Shown piece after piece: positions 44,346 to 52,246 of a DNA stretch of 64,000 nt. Position 1 is the first letter of the stretch. The number at the start of each line of letters is the position of its first letter. Below the pieces are notes generated by a model. It had not been told where the DNA came from and ran no database searches. It was given only the letters and a program-made list of their open reading frames with translations. This stretch comes from Rhodoferax sp. (lineage in GTDB: Bacteria; Pseudomonadota; Gammaproteobacteria; Burkholderiales; Burkholderiaceae_C): assembly GCF_028715765.1 (NCBI RefSeq), contig NZ_JAQURE010000014.1:1-64000 (forward strand), given 5' to 3'. The translations under genes and the position numbers were made by a program.

Positions 44346-44377
44346 AAAAAAAGCCCGCCTGAGCGTCCCCGGCGAGC
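44346..44377 (-). terminator. Terminator after rpsU
   Basis: Minus-strand GCTCGCC/GGCGGGC stem with an 11-nt loop, followed by TTTTTTT. It lies between rpsU and yqeY and would limit transcription into yqeY. Confidence 0.85.
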
Positions 44378-44408
44378 TTGATGAGACAGCCTTGGAAGGC
44401 CATCAAAT

Positions 44409-44621
44409 TTAGAACAGTTTTTTAGGCAATTGCATGGCGCGAATGCGTTTGTAATTGCGTTTGACTGCAGCAGCTTTTTTGCGCTTGCGTTCTGCGGTGG
44501 GTTTTTCATAAAACTCACGGGCACGCAAATCGGTCAGCAAGCCCAATTTTTCAATGGTTCGCTTGAAACGACGCAGCGCTACGTCAAAAGGTTCGTTTTC
44601 TTTAACACGGATGGTTGTCAT
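44409..44621 (-). CDS. rpsU: 30S ribosomal protein S21
   Basis: A 70-residue bS21: [21 protein letters not shown] start, [21 protein letters not shown] middle, and a basic tail. It helps initiation by stabilising mRNA base-pairing to 16S rRNA. Confidence 0.97.
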   Translation of the reverse strand: MTTIRVKENEPFDVALRRFKRTIEKLGLLTDLRAREFYEKPTAERKRKKAAAVKRNYKRIRAMQLPKKLF

Positions 44622-44869
44622 TACGTCAAATAATCCAAAATGTGCATTTGTTCAAATCAAGGAGATCGGGCCATGAAATGAACAAGATGCGAAATTCCCC
44701 GCTTAAAAGTTGATCAGGCAGCGGGGTTTTGCCAGCAAAGATTTAAATTATAGCAACTCAATCAAACGAACCAAAAAAAAGTCTAAATGAAGATTGAAAT
44801 TGCATTCGGAAACACTGCATGTAGAAATGCGTTTGGTGGCGTTGAGGACAAACGCCATGAGGTGTGAAT

Positions 44870-44959
44870 TGGCGGAGAAGGTGGGATTCGAACCCACGGT
44901 AGTGTTGCCACTACGCTTGATTTCGAGTCAAGTACATTCGACCACTCTGCCACTTCTCC
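44870..44959 (-). tRNA. tRNA-Ser (anticodon CGA)
   Basis: Acceptor GGAGAAG/CTTCTCC, discriminator G and an encoded CCA. The anticodon stem CTTGA/TCAAG has the loop CTCGAAA, so the anticodon is CGA (reads UCG). The long variable arm GTAGTG/CACTAC and the T arm GTGGGTTCGAATCCCAC are normal for serine tRNAs. Total 90 nt. Confidence 0.97.
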
Positions 44960-45030
44960 GCAACTCGAAATGAAGATTGTACAGTGGTCGAAAAGTCTGT
45001 TAAGTCTGACTTTTAGCCATTTGCTGTTGA

Positions 45031-47886
45031 TCAGTCGGTGAAGTTGGCTGGACAACTGGCGAGTGTTTCAAGATCAGCCGCTGACATAGGGCGACCGAAA
45101 AAATAACCTTGATAAGCAAAACAGCCTAGTCGACTGAGTGCCTCTTTTTGATTGAGTGTTTCAACGCCTTCTGCGATGACAGACAAAGACAGGCTGTGTG
45201 CCAAGGCTACGATCGTGCCCGCAATGGCAGCATCGTTCGGGTCAGTCAATATATCTTTGACAAACGACCGATCTATCTTGAGTTGATCTAATGGCAGTCG
45301 CTTCAGGTACGACAGTGATGAGTAACCCGTGCCAAAATCATCAAGCGAAAAACTCAAGCCGAGTGCCTTAAGCTGCGTCATTTTTTCAATGATGTCGTCA
45401 AGATGGTTGGCCAATATGCTTTCGGTTAACTCAAGTTTGATGCGCTGGGGGCTAACACCAGTTCGCGTAAGCGTTTTCTCGACTTGCTGCACAAAATTTG
45501 TTTGCCTAAATTGCACTGCACTGACATTCACAGCCACCGTCAAATGGTCAGTTGCTCGCTGATTCGACCACCGCATCACTTGTTGGCAAGCTTGCTCCAG
45601 AACCCATTGCCCCAAAGGCACAATCAAGCCAGTGTCTTCGGCCAGCGGGATAAATTCAACTGGGTTGACCGCTCCTCGTTCAGGGTGCTGCCAGCGCACC
45701 AAAGCCTCTGCACCGGTTAAGCGACCACTCGAATCCACTTGTGGCTGGTACAGCACAAAAAACTGAGACAACGCCAGCGCTAGATGCAGGTCTTTTTCAA
45801 GCCGAGCGCGTGCCGTGATGCTGATCTGCATTTGTGGGTCAAAAAAACGCAAGGTGTTGCGCCCAGTGCGTTTGGCATCGTACATGGCCAAATCTGCGTG
45901 TTGCATGAGCTCTTCAGCACTGCGCTGGTGGTCATAAAACAAGGCCACGCCAACGCTGGGCGTGTTGTGGTAGTTGTGTTCACCCAAAATGTAGGGCTGA
46001 TTCAGTGCAGTGATGATTTTTTCAGCTGCCACTTTGGCTTGGGCTGCCGCCAAAGCGGGGGTTCGATCTAAATCTTGCAACACCACGACAAATTCGTCAC
46101 CACCCAAACGCGCCACACTGTCGCCCTCACGCACGCAGTTGACAAGTCGTTTGGCGGCAATTTGTAGCAACATATCGCCTTTGGCATGCCCCAGGGTGTC
46201 GTTCAGAACTTTGAAATTGTCCAGGTCAATGAACAACAATGCGCCTGCCAATCCATGGCGCGCACTGTTGGCCAAAGCCAAATGCAAACGGTCTAACAAC
46301 AAGCGCCGGTTTGGCAGCAGGGTCAGCGGATCAAAAAAAGCCAACGATTCAATTTTTGCTTCAGCGGCTTTGCGTTCACTGATGTCTGTGAGTGTGACCA
46401 CATAGTGAGTCACTTGATGCTGTTCATTTTTGACGGCTGTGACTGTTTGCCAAGTAGGGAAAACGGTACCGTTTTTGTGTCTGCTCTGCACCTCTCCTTG
46501 CCAGACACCCGTATCAGCGATGGCTGCCTTGATGGATTTATAAAAATCACGGGTGTGGCGGTTTGATCGGAGTAGCTGATGGGTTTGACCCACCGCCTCT
46601 TCGGCGCTGTAGCCCGTGATGTGCGTGAATGCATGGTTCACTCGCAAGATCACTGCTTCCACACTGGAGATGTAAATACCCTCTTGCGATTCAAAAGCCG
46701 CTGCTGCTATGCGCAAATCAGCATTGGCCTCCTCAGCCCGACGTGCTGCCACTTCCAGCATGTGCTGAGTTGACTTTTGTTGATTCACAAAACCCTCAAA
46801 CGCAGTAGCCAATTGGTTGGTTTCTCGGCAACTGTGCGGAAGTTTGGGAATATCAGTGTCGTTTTGCTGTGCATTTAAAAACTGGGTCAGTGTTTCTAGT
46901 GGTTGCGTGAAACGGCGCACCAGAAGCAGCACCACAGCCAGTGCAATGATCAGCGAGAGCGCTGTAAACACGCCACTGCGTCCGCGCAAGTCACTGATGC
47001 TTGCAAAAGCTTCTGAGGATGGCAACACTGCAGCCAACACCCACCCAGTGTGGGGCAAGTGCATGAAGCTGAACAAACCTTTCAGCCCAGCGCTGTTGGT
47101 GCCTTCCACAGTGCCGTCAGCGTGTTCGTCCAACGCACGGTCAAGATACGGGTTGGCACCGCGTGGGGTGATGGGTTTGAGCAAGCGGTCTTGATTGGGG
47201 TGCATGATCGTCAAGCGCTCAGGCCCTACCAGATAAAAATAGCCATGCTCGCCTACCGAGGTGTCGTAAAGGGGTTTAAGCAACAGTGTTTTCTTGAGAT
47301 TCACTACACCACCCAAAATACCCAGCAACTCGCCCTTGGCGTTCAAGATGGGTGCTGAGATCACCACCATGGGTTGCTTGGTGGAGCGCCCCAAAATAGG
47401 CTTTGAAATCATGAAGGGTGCCTTGCGCATAGCAGCCTGGATGTAATCCCTGTCCGTCATGTCCAGGCCTCTTCTGCCCTTGGCAATAGGCCAGTCCACC
47501 AGCAACACCCCTTGGGGTGAAAACAGGTAGAAATCGTCAATCAGGTGGGTGAGGTTGGGTGAATCGCGAAAGTACTGCTCTACTTGTCGTACATCCCGAA
47601 TGCGGTCAATAGGAAATTTTGCAGCCATAGACTGCAACACGGCCGCTCGCAGCATCAGCTTGTCATCGAGCTCATTGCCTACCTGTTGCACCAGCACCTC
47701 AAGTTGTTGTGACAGGCTGGTGCGCAACTTGTCGCGTGCTGCGGTGTAAAGCAAATAGGCTTGTAGCACCATGGTGATGATCAAAATCACCGCCACAGCC
47801 AGACCTATCTGGCTACGCAGGCTGAGTTGCTTTGAATCGGAAACCGGTTTAGTCACTGTTGAAAAGCTGAAGGTTTTGCCACACAT
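45031..47886 (-). CDS. Membrane GGDEF-EAL protein with Cache and PAS sensors
   Basis: About 951 residues. One helix at about 25-45, a periplasmic double-Cache sensor (about 50-300, with LVDWPIAKGRRGLDMTDRDY), a second helix near 320, a linker helix, a PAS domain (about 405-525), GGDEF (about 530-695) and EAL (about 705-945). The diguanylate cyclase site RLGGDEF is intact. The EAL site is intact too: EALVRW, LTESIL and DDFGTGYSSL. It can therefore both make and hydrolyse cyclic di-GMP. It overlaps the 3' end of trpS; ATG 47886 is the likeliest start, a GTG at 47856 an alternative. Confidence 0.93.
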   Translation of the reverse strand: MCGKTFSFSTVTKPVSDSKQLSLRSQIGLAVAVILIITMVLQAYLLYTAARDKLRTSLSQQLEVLVQQVGNELDDKLMLRAAVLQSMAAKFPIDRIRDVRQVEQYFRDSPNLTHLIDDFYLFSPQGVLLVDWPIAKGRRGLDMTDRDYIQAAMRKAPFMISKPILGRSTKQPMVVISAPILNAKGELLGILGGVVNLKKTLLLKPLYDTSVGEHGYFYLVGPERLTIMHPNQDRLLKPITPRGANPYLDRALDEHADGTVEGTNSAGLKGLFSFMHLPHTGWVLAAVLPSSEAFASISDLRGRSGVFTALSLIIALAVVLLLVRRFTQPLETLTQFLNAQQNDTDIPKLPHSCRETNQLATAFEGFVNQQKSTQHMLEVAARRAEEANADLRIAAAAFESQEGIYISSVEAVILRVNHAFTHITGYSAEEAVGQTHQLLRSNRHTRDFYKSIKAAIADTGVWQGEVQSRHKNGTVFPTWQTVTAVKNEQHQVTHYVVTLTDISERKAAEAKIESLAFFDPLTLLPNRRLLLDRLHLALANSARHGLAGALLFIDLDNFKVLNDTLGHAKGDMLLQIAAKRLVNCVREGDSVARLGGDEFVVVLQDLDRTPALAAAQAKVAAEKIITALNQPYILGEHNYHNTPSVGVALFYDHQRSAEELMQHADLAMYDAKRTGRNTLRFFDPQMQISITARARLEKDLHLALALSQFFVLYQPQVDSSGRLTGAEALVRWQHPERGAVNPVEFIPLAEDTGLIVPLGQWVLEQACQQVMRWSNQRATDHLTVAVNVSAVQFRQTNFVQQVEKTLTRTGVSPQRIKLELTESILANHLDDIIEKMTQLKALGLSFSLDDFGTGYSSLSYLKRLPLDQLKIDRSFVKDILTDPNDAAIAGTIVALAHSLSLSVIAEGVETLNQKEALSRLGCFAYQGYFFGRPMSAADLETLASCPANFTD

Positions 47887-49138
47887 CAGCGATGCCAATG
47901 TCTGGCGCTAGCTGCCAAAAAGTACTTAAGAGAACCAAAGCATCCTGACTGGCGGCGGACATGTGCTTGATCATTTGCCCAGCATCCTTGGGTGAATCAA
48001 AGCCATGGCTTTGCAGCAACAACTGGTGCTGCCCATTGAGCAGCTTGAAGTAAAACTTGCCATCTGTCTCGCGGTACTGCTTGAAGCTGGGTTTGGCTGC
48101 TTTGCTGACCGTGGAAGTGACCGTGCTCATGGCATCGAGTTTGCGCAAACCCACGGCGTGGCGCAGTTGGCTCATGAACGGGGTGGCCAAGGCGCGGGCT
48201 TTAGTCGCACCCGAGAGCAAAATGGCTTCAATCTTGGCGGGGTTGTTCATTAAGGTGGAGTAGGTCTCGCGCATGGGAGCCAACTCTTGGTCTATGCGCT
48301 CAAACACGGTTTGTTTGGCATCTGCCCATGAAATACCGTCTGCATAGGCTTGGCGCAGTGCCTGAGTTTCAGCCTCCGAGGCAAACGCCTGGTACATTTG
48401 AAACAAGGCCGAACCCTCAGTCTGCTTGGGCTCGCCTGGCATTTTGGAGTCTGTGACGATGCTGCCAATGAGTTTTTTCAGCTGTGCGCTGCTGGCAAAC
48501 ATGGGAATGGTGTTGTCGTAGCTTTTGCTCATTTTGCGGCCATCAAGGCCGGGCAGGGTGGCCACGTTGTCTTCAATCACGGCCTCTGGCGCCACAAAAT
48601 GATCACCATAACGATGATTGAAACTGTGCGCCATGTCTCGCGCCATTTCAATGTGTTGCACCTGGTCGCGCCCGACCGGTACTTTGTGGGCGTTGAAAAT
48701 CAAAATGTCAGCTCCCATCAACACCGGGTACATGAACAAACCTGCACTCACGTCTGCATCTGGGTCGGTGCCATTGGCCGTGTTTTTATCTACAGCTGCT
48801 TTGTAGGCATGGGCGCGGTTGAGCACGCCCTTGCCCAGCACACAGGTCAAAAACCAGGTGAGTTCAGGAATTTCTGGCACGTCAGACTGGCGGTAAAACA
48901 CCACGCGCTCGGGATCAAGCCCCGCAGCCAGCCAGCTGGCGGCAATCTCTAAAGTAGAGCGCTGAATGCGATCGGGCTGGTCGATTTTGATGAGAGCATG
49001 GTAGTCAGCCAAAAAATAAAAACTTTGCACACCTGGCGTCAAACTGGCCCGAACGGCCGGGCGAATCGAGCCCACATAATTGCCCAAATGCGGTGTACCT
49101 GAGGTGGTGATGCCAGTTAAAAAGCGTTGAGTTGTCAT
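47849..49138 (-). CDS. trpS: Tryptophanyl-tRNA synthetase with C-terminal extension
   Basis: A 429-residue class I synthetase. The HIGH-like motif is GTPHLGNYVG and the KMSKS motif is GRKMSKSYDN. The usual length is about 330-340. The additional 80-90 residues contain GKFYFKLLNGQHQLLLQSHGF, which looks like a DUF1508/YegP-type small beta module, then a helical tail. Long TrpS proteins occur in this bacterial order (recollection). It is in an operon with rnm, yciO and the site-2 protease. Confidence 0.95.
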   Translation of the reverse strand: MTTQRFLTGITTSGTPHLGNYVGSIRPAVRASLTPGVQSFYFLADYHALIKIDQPDRIQRSTLEIAASWLAAGLDPERVVFYRQSDVPEIPELTWFLTCVLGKGVLNRAHAYKAAVDKNTANGTDPDADVSAGLFMYPVLMGADILIFNAHKVPVGRDQVQHIEMARDMAHSFNHRYGDHFVAPEAVIEDNVATLPGLDGRKMSKSYDNTIPMFASSAQLKKLIGSIVTDSKMPGEPKQTEGSALFQMYQAFASEAETQALRQAYADGISWADAKQTVFERIDQELAPMRETYSTLMNNPAKIEAILLSGATKARALATPFMSQLRHAVGLRKLDAMSTVTSTVSKAAKPSFKQYRETDGKFYFKLLNGQHQLLLQSHGFDSPKDAGQMIKHMSAASQDALVLLSTFWQLAPDIGIADVWQNLQLFNSD

Positions 49139-49165
49139 GAAATGAAAAGTTTGAAGTAGGTCAAT

Positions 49166-49834
49166 TTACCGAATCAGCATGGAGAGCGGCAACAACAGCA
49201 GGTTGATCAACTGGTAGGTCAAGCTCATCAAGGGGCGCATCCAGACATTGCTGACCACCCCCACCAACACCAGCCCCATCACAATGAAAAACCCGTAGGG
49301 CTCCAGGCGCGAGACCCACATGGCTTGCCGGTATGGCAGCAGCCCCACCAAAATGCGTCCGCCGTCCAGCGGGGGCAGCGGAAACAGGTTAAAAACAAAC
49401 ATCACCACATTGGCCAGCACGCCACCTTGCGCCATCTCCACCAAAAATGGCTCTGTAACCCCTGTGCCTTGGTAAAAGTAAAGTAGCGCAGCCCAGCCCA
49501 AGGCTTGCACCAAGTTGGATGCGGGTCCGGCCAAGGCCACCCAAATCATGTCGCGCTTAGGGTTGCGCAAATTGCCAAAACGCACCGGCACTGGCTTGGC
49601 GTAGCCAAACAAAAACGCTCCCGAGGTGGCAATGTAAAGCAGCAATGGCATCAGCACAGTGCCCATGGGGTCAATGTGGGGGATGGGGTTGAGCGTGACA
49701 CGACCCAGCATGTAGGCGGTGTTGTCGCCAAAATATTTGGCGGCGTAGCCGTGCGCCGCCTCGTGCAGTGTGATGGCCAGCAGCACCGGAATGGCGTAGA
49801 GGGTGATGGTTTGAATCAGTTGGGCAAAGTCCAT
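49166..49834 (-). CDS. Site-2 protease family (M50) membrane metalloprotease
   Basis: A 222-residue protein with about five transmembrane helices. The zinc motif is HEAAH (ITLHEAAHGYAA, residues about 22-33) and the second conserved segment is NLFPLPPLDGGR with the metal-binding Asp. Compact M50 members without PDZ domains cleave within the membrane, but the substrates are unknown. It is commonly found between yciO and trpS in betaproteobacteria. Confidence 0.92.
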   Translation of the reverse strand: MDFAQLIQTITLYAIPVLLAITLHEAAHGYAAKYFGDNTAYMLGRVTLNPIPHIDPMGTVLMPLLLYIATSGAFLFGYAKPVPVRFGNLRNPKRDMIWVALAGPASNLVQALGWAALLYFYQGTGVTEPFLVEMAQGGVLANVVMFVFNLFPLPPLDGGRILVGLLPYRQAMWVSRLEPYGFFIVMGLVLVGVVSNVWMRPLMSLTYQLINLLLLPLSMLIR

Positions 49835-49868
49835 GGTGGGCGTTTTTTAATTGCGTGAAGTGAACGGC

Positions 49869-50492
49869 TTACAAGCCCAACTTGGCCAGCGAGCCCAGCC
49901 CCTGGCGAATCAACACGGGCTCACTGCCCGTCAAATCCACCACCGTGGTCGGTTCGCGGGCGCAAGCGCCGGCGTCGATGACCGCGGCAATGCGCCCTTT
50001 GTATAACGCACGAATGTCTTGCGCATCGTTCAAAGGCTCGGTCTCGCCCGGTGCGATCAAAGTGGTGGCCAAAAGCGGTGTGCTGTGCAACTGCAACAAG
50101 GCTTGCAGCACGGTGTGGTCAGGCACACGCAAGCCAATGGTTTTGCGCGACGGATGGCTCAAGCGGCGTGGTACTTCCTTGCTGGCCTCCAAAATGAAGG
50201 TGTAGGCACCTGGCGTAGCGGTTTTGATGCGCCTGAATTGCTGGTTGTCGACCCGGGCGTAGGTAGACAGTTCAGACAAGTCGCGGCACAACAGCGTCAA
50301 ATGGTGCTTGTCGTCCACACCGCGAATGCGGCGCAGCTTGTCGGCAGCGGCTTTGTCGTCCAGGTGGCAGACCAGCGCGTAGCTGGAGTCGGTGGGCACG
50401 GCCAGCACTTCGCCTTTGTCAAGCAAAGCGGTGGCTTGTTTGAGCAAGCGCGCTTGGGGATTGGTGGGGTGAATGTCAAAGAATTGAGGCAT
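49869..50492 (-). CDS. YciO/Sua5/YrdC family protein
   Basis: About 207 residues of the threonylcarbamoyl-AMP synthase fold. PTDSSYALVCHLDDK, the RRIRGVDDKHHLTLLCRDLSEL segment and SHPSRKTIGLRVPDH match YciO more than the essential TsaC. ATG 50492 (MPQFFDIHP) is chosen since the seven upstream codons are not conserved. It binds nucleotides and RNA; the role is uncertain. Confidence 0.88.
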   Translation of the reverse strand: MPQFFDIHPTNPQARLLKQATALLDKGEVLAVPTDSSYALVCHLDDKAAADKLRRIRGVDDKHHLTLLCRDLSELSTYARVDNQQFRRIKTATPGAYTFILEASKEVPRRLSHPSRKTIGLRVPDHTVLQALLQLHSTPLLATTLIAPGETEPLNDAQDIRALYKGRIAAVIDAGACAREPTTVVDLTGSEPVLIRQGLGSLAKLGL

Positions 50493-50542
50493 GGGGCTAT
50501 TGTCGCCGCCCAACGCATGGGTTGGCCAGGCTCACAATGGCT

Positions 50543-51409
50543 TTAGGCGCTGGGGGCGTGGGCAATGCGTTCTGCAAGCAAAGACCATACCGGGGTCAGT
50601 GCATCAGGCAGCAAGGGCAGGGCGCCCAGCTCGGTACGGCTTTCGGTGGGGCTGTGAAAATCGCTCCCGCGCGAGGCCGTCAAGCCAAATTCAAGAGCCG
50701 TGTCAGCATAGCTGGCGCACTCTGCGCTGGAGTGGCTGCCCGTGACCACTTCAATCCCCAAGCCACCATGGCCTTTGAATTCGGTCAACAACGCCAGCTC
50801 TTCATTGGCACTGAATTTGTAGCGCGCAGGGTGCGCAATCACAGCCATACCGCCCGCTTGAACAATCCATTGCACGGCATCTTTTAAGTTTGCCCAGCGG
50901 TGCTCCACAAACCCCGGTTTGCCTTCGGTCAAATATTTGCGAAACACCTCATAAGTGTCTTTGCACACGCCGGTTTCCACCAGAAAGCGGGCAAAGTGGG
51001 TGCGTGAAATCAAGTTGGGGTTACCCGCGTAGCGCAGTGCGCCCTCAAAAGCGCCTTTGATACCCACACCGGCCAGACCTGCTGCCATTTCATGCGCGCG
51101 CTGGCTGCGCCCGCCCCGGGTTTGTGCCAGGCCATTGACCAGCTGGGTGTTTTCGGCATCGAACCCCAGGCCTACTATGTGCACGGTCTGATGCAAAAAA
51201 CTCACTGAAATTTCAACGCCAGTGAGGTAACTTAAGCCACATGCCGCCGCCGCCGCCGCCGCCCGAGCTTGGCCGCCCACCTCATCATGGTCTGTCAGCG
51301 CCCAAAGCGCCACGCCCTGCGCCTTGGCTCGCGCAGCAAGCTCTTCAGGGGTCAGGGTGCCGTCGGAGATGACAGAGTGGCAATGCAGGTCGGCGTTCAG
51401 GGTGTTCAT
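50543..51409 (-). CDS. PHP-domain phosphatase (RNase AM / 3',5'-nucleotidase type)
   Basis: A 288-residue PHP protein. Metal ligands are in DLHCHSVISDG, LTDHDEV, EISVSF and SRGSDFHSP. The family (YciV/TrpH/Rnm) removes 5' nucleotides from RNA and hydrolyses 3',5'-bisphosphonucleosides. A GCC-type trinucleotide run (51243-51263) encodes an alanine tract after the second motif. First gene of a rnm-yciO-M50-trpS-GGDEF/EAL operon. Confidence 0.9.
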   Translation of the reverse strand: MNTLNADLHCHSVISDGTLTPEELAARAKAQGVALWALTDHDEVGGQARAAAAAAACGLSYLTGVEISVSFLHQTVHIVGLGFDAENTQLVNGLAQTRGGRSQRAHEMAAGLAGVGIKGAFEGALRYAGNPNLISRTHFARFLVETGVCKDTYEVFRKYLTEGKPGFVEHRWANLKDAVQWIVQAGGMAVIAHPARYKFSANEELALLTEFKGHGGLGIEVVTGSHSSAECASYADTALEFGLTASRGSDFHSPTESRTELGALPLLPDALTPVWSLLAERIAHAPSA

Positions 51410-51516
51410 CGGTGCATTTTATGGGTGCAGGCGCAGCCCATGTTGATCACCGTGGAATGCAAAGCTTCTCTGTCTATGAAGCACATGTTGGTTACCGAAA
51501 CCCGCAGGCTGTGTCA

Positions 51517-51539
51517 TATAATGGTTACACTTGTATAAC
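51517..51539 (+). promoter_or_regulatory. Promoter -10 and overlapping palindromic operator of the TA pair
   Basis: A perfect TATAAT (51517-51522) is followed at once by GTTACACTTGTATAAC (51524-51539), an imperfect palindrome (GTTA...TAAC ends, AC..GT core) covering the expected transcription start. A weak TTACCG -35 lies at 51492. This suits autorepression by the ribbon-helix-helix partner. Confidence 0.55.
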
Positions 51540-51559
51540 TATAAAGTCAGGCATAGACA

Positions 51560-51976
51560 TTGAAAGTCGTTTTTGACACTTCAGTATTGGTGGCCGCAGC
51601 GCGATCTCGTAACGGCGCGAGTTTTCAGCTGATGTCCATGCTGCCTGCACCCCGATTTGACATTGCACTGACCATAGCTCTTTATACCGAATGGCAAGCT
51701 GTGCTGACCCGCCCAGAGCACGTGCCTTCGGGGGTGTCGGTCGATGGTGTATTGGGTTACTTGCGCTATTTGGCTTCATTGGCGCAGTTGCAGGACGTGC
51801 ATTTTTTGTGGCGACCGTTCTTGCGTGACCCTGACGATGACATGGTGCTGGAGTGTGCGGTTGCATCGGGTAGCACTTATATCGTGACACACAATGTCAA
51901 AGACTTTCGACGCGTTTCGGAACTGAAAGTGCAGGCCATCACGCCTGCTGATTTTTTGAAACTCTTAAGGACATGA
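51560..51976 (+). CDS. PIN-domain toxin of a toxin-antitoxin pair
   Basis: 138 residues of the PIN_3/COG1569-type putative RNase toxins. Acidic residues are in KVVFDTSVLVAA, the central TEWQAVL (Glu) and RDPDDDMVLECA, followed by YIVTHNVKDF. It begins at TTG 51560; no ATG is available. It precedes the antitoxin gene, which is opposite to the more common order, and overlaps it by 4 nt (ATGA). Confidence 0.85.
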   Translation: MKVVFDTSVLVAAARSRNGASFQLMSMLPAPRFDIALTIALYTEWQAVLTRPEHVPSGVSVDGVLGYLRYLASLAQLQDVHFLWRPFLRDPDDDMVLECAVASGSTYIVTHNVKDFRRVSELKVQAITPADFLKLLRT

Positions 51977-52218
51977 CCATGACCGCATTGACCATTCGTT
52001 TGCCCAACTCTGTTCACCAGAAGATCAAGGAATTGGCCGCTCGTGATGATGTATCTGTGAATCAGTTCATTGCCAGCGCCGCGTCTGAAAAAATGGCATC
52101 TGTACTGACGCTGGATTTTCTCAAGGCAGAAGCGGCTAAAGGAAAACGCAGTGACTTTGAACATTACCTGAACCTGGTGCCAAATGCGCCGGCGCAAGCG
52201 GGTGATGAGCGGGTGTAG
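51973..52218 (+). CDS. Ribbon-helix-helix antitoxin
   Basis: 81 residues with a MetJ/Arc-type N-terminus, ALTIRLPNSVHQKIKELAARDDVSVNQFIASAASEK class (strand then two helices), and a short charged C-terminal tail for toxin binding. The start overlaps the toxin stop (ATGA); a second ATG two codons on is possible. Confidence 0.85.
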   Translation: MTMTALTIRLPNSVHQKIKELAARDDVSVNQFIASAASEKMASVLTLDFLKAEAAKGKRSDFEHYLNLVPNAPAQAGDERV

Positions 52219-52246
52219 TTATTAGCTTGTTGCTGTTTTCTGCAAT

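Noticed and set aside
44783-45055. 90-codon minus-strand frame
   Set aside because: It runs straight through tRNA-Ser, so it is not a real gene.
45031-47886. Degenerate GGDEF or EAL domain
   Set aside because: Both active-site signatures are intact, so no loss of function is visible.
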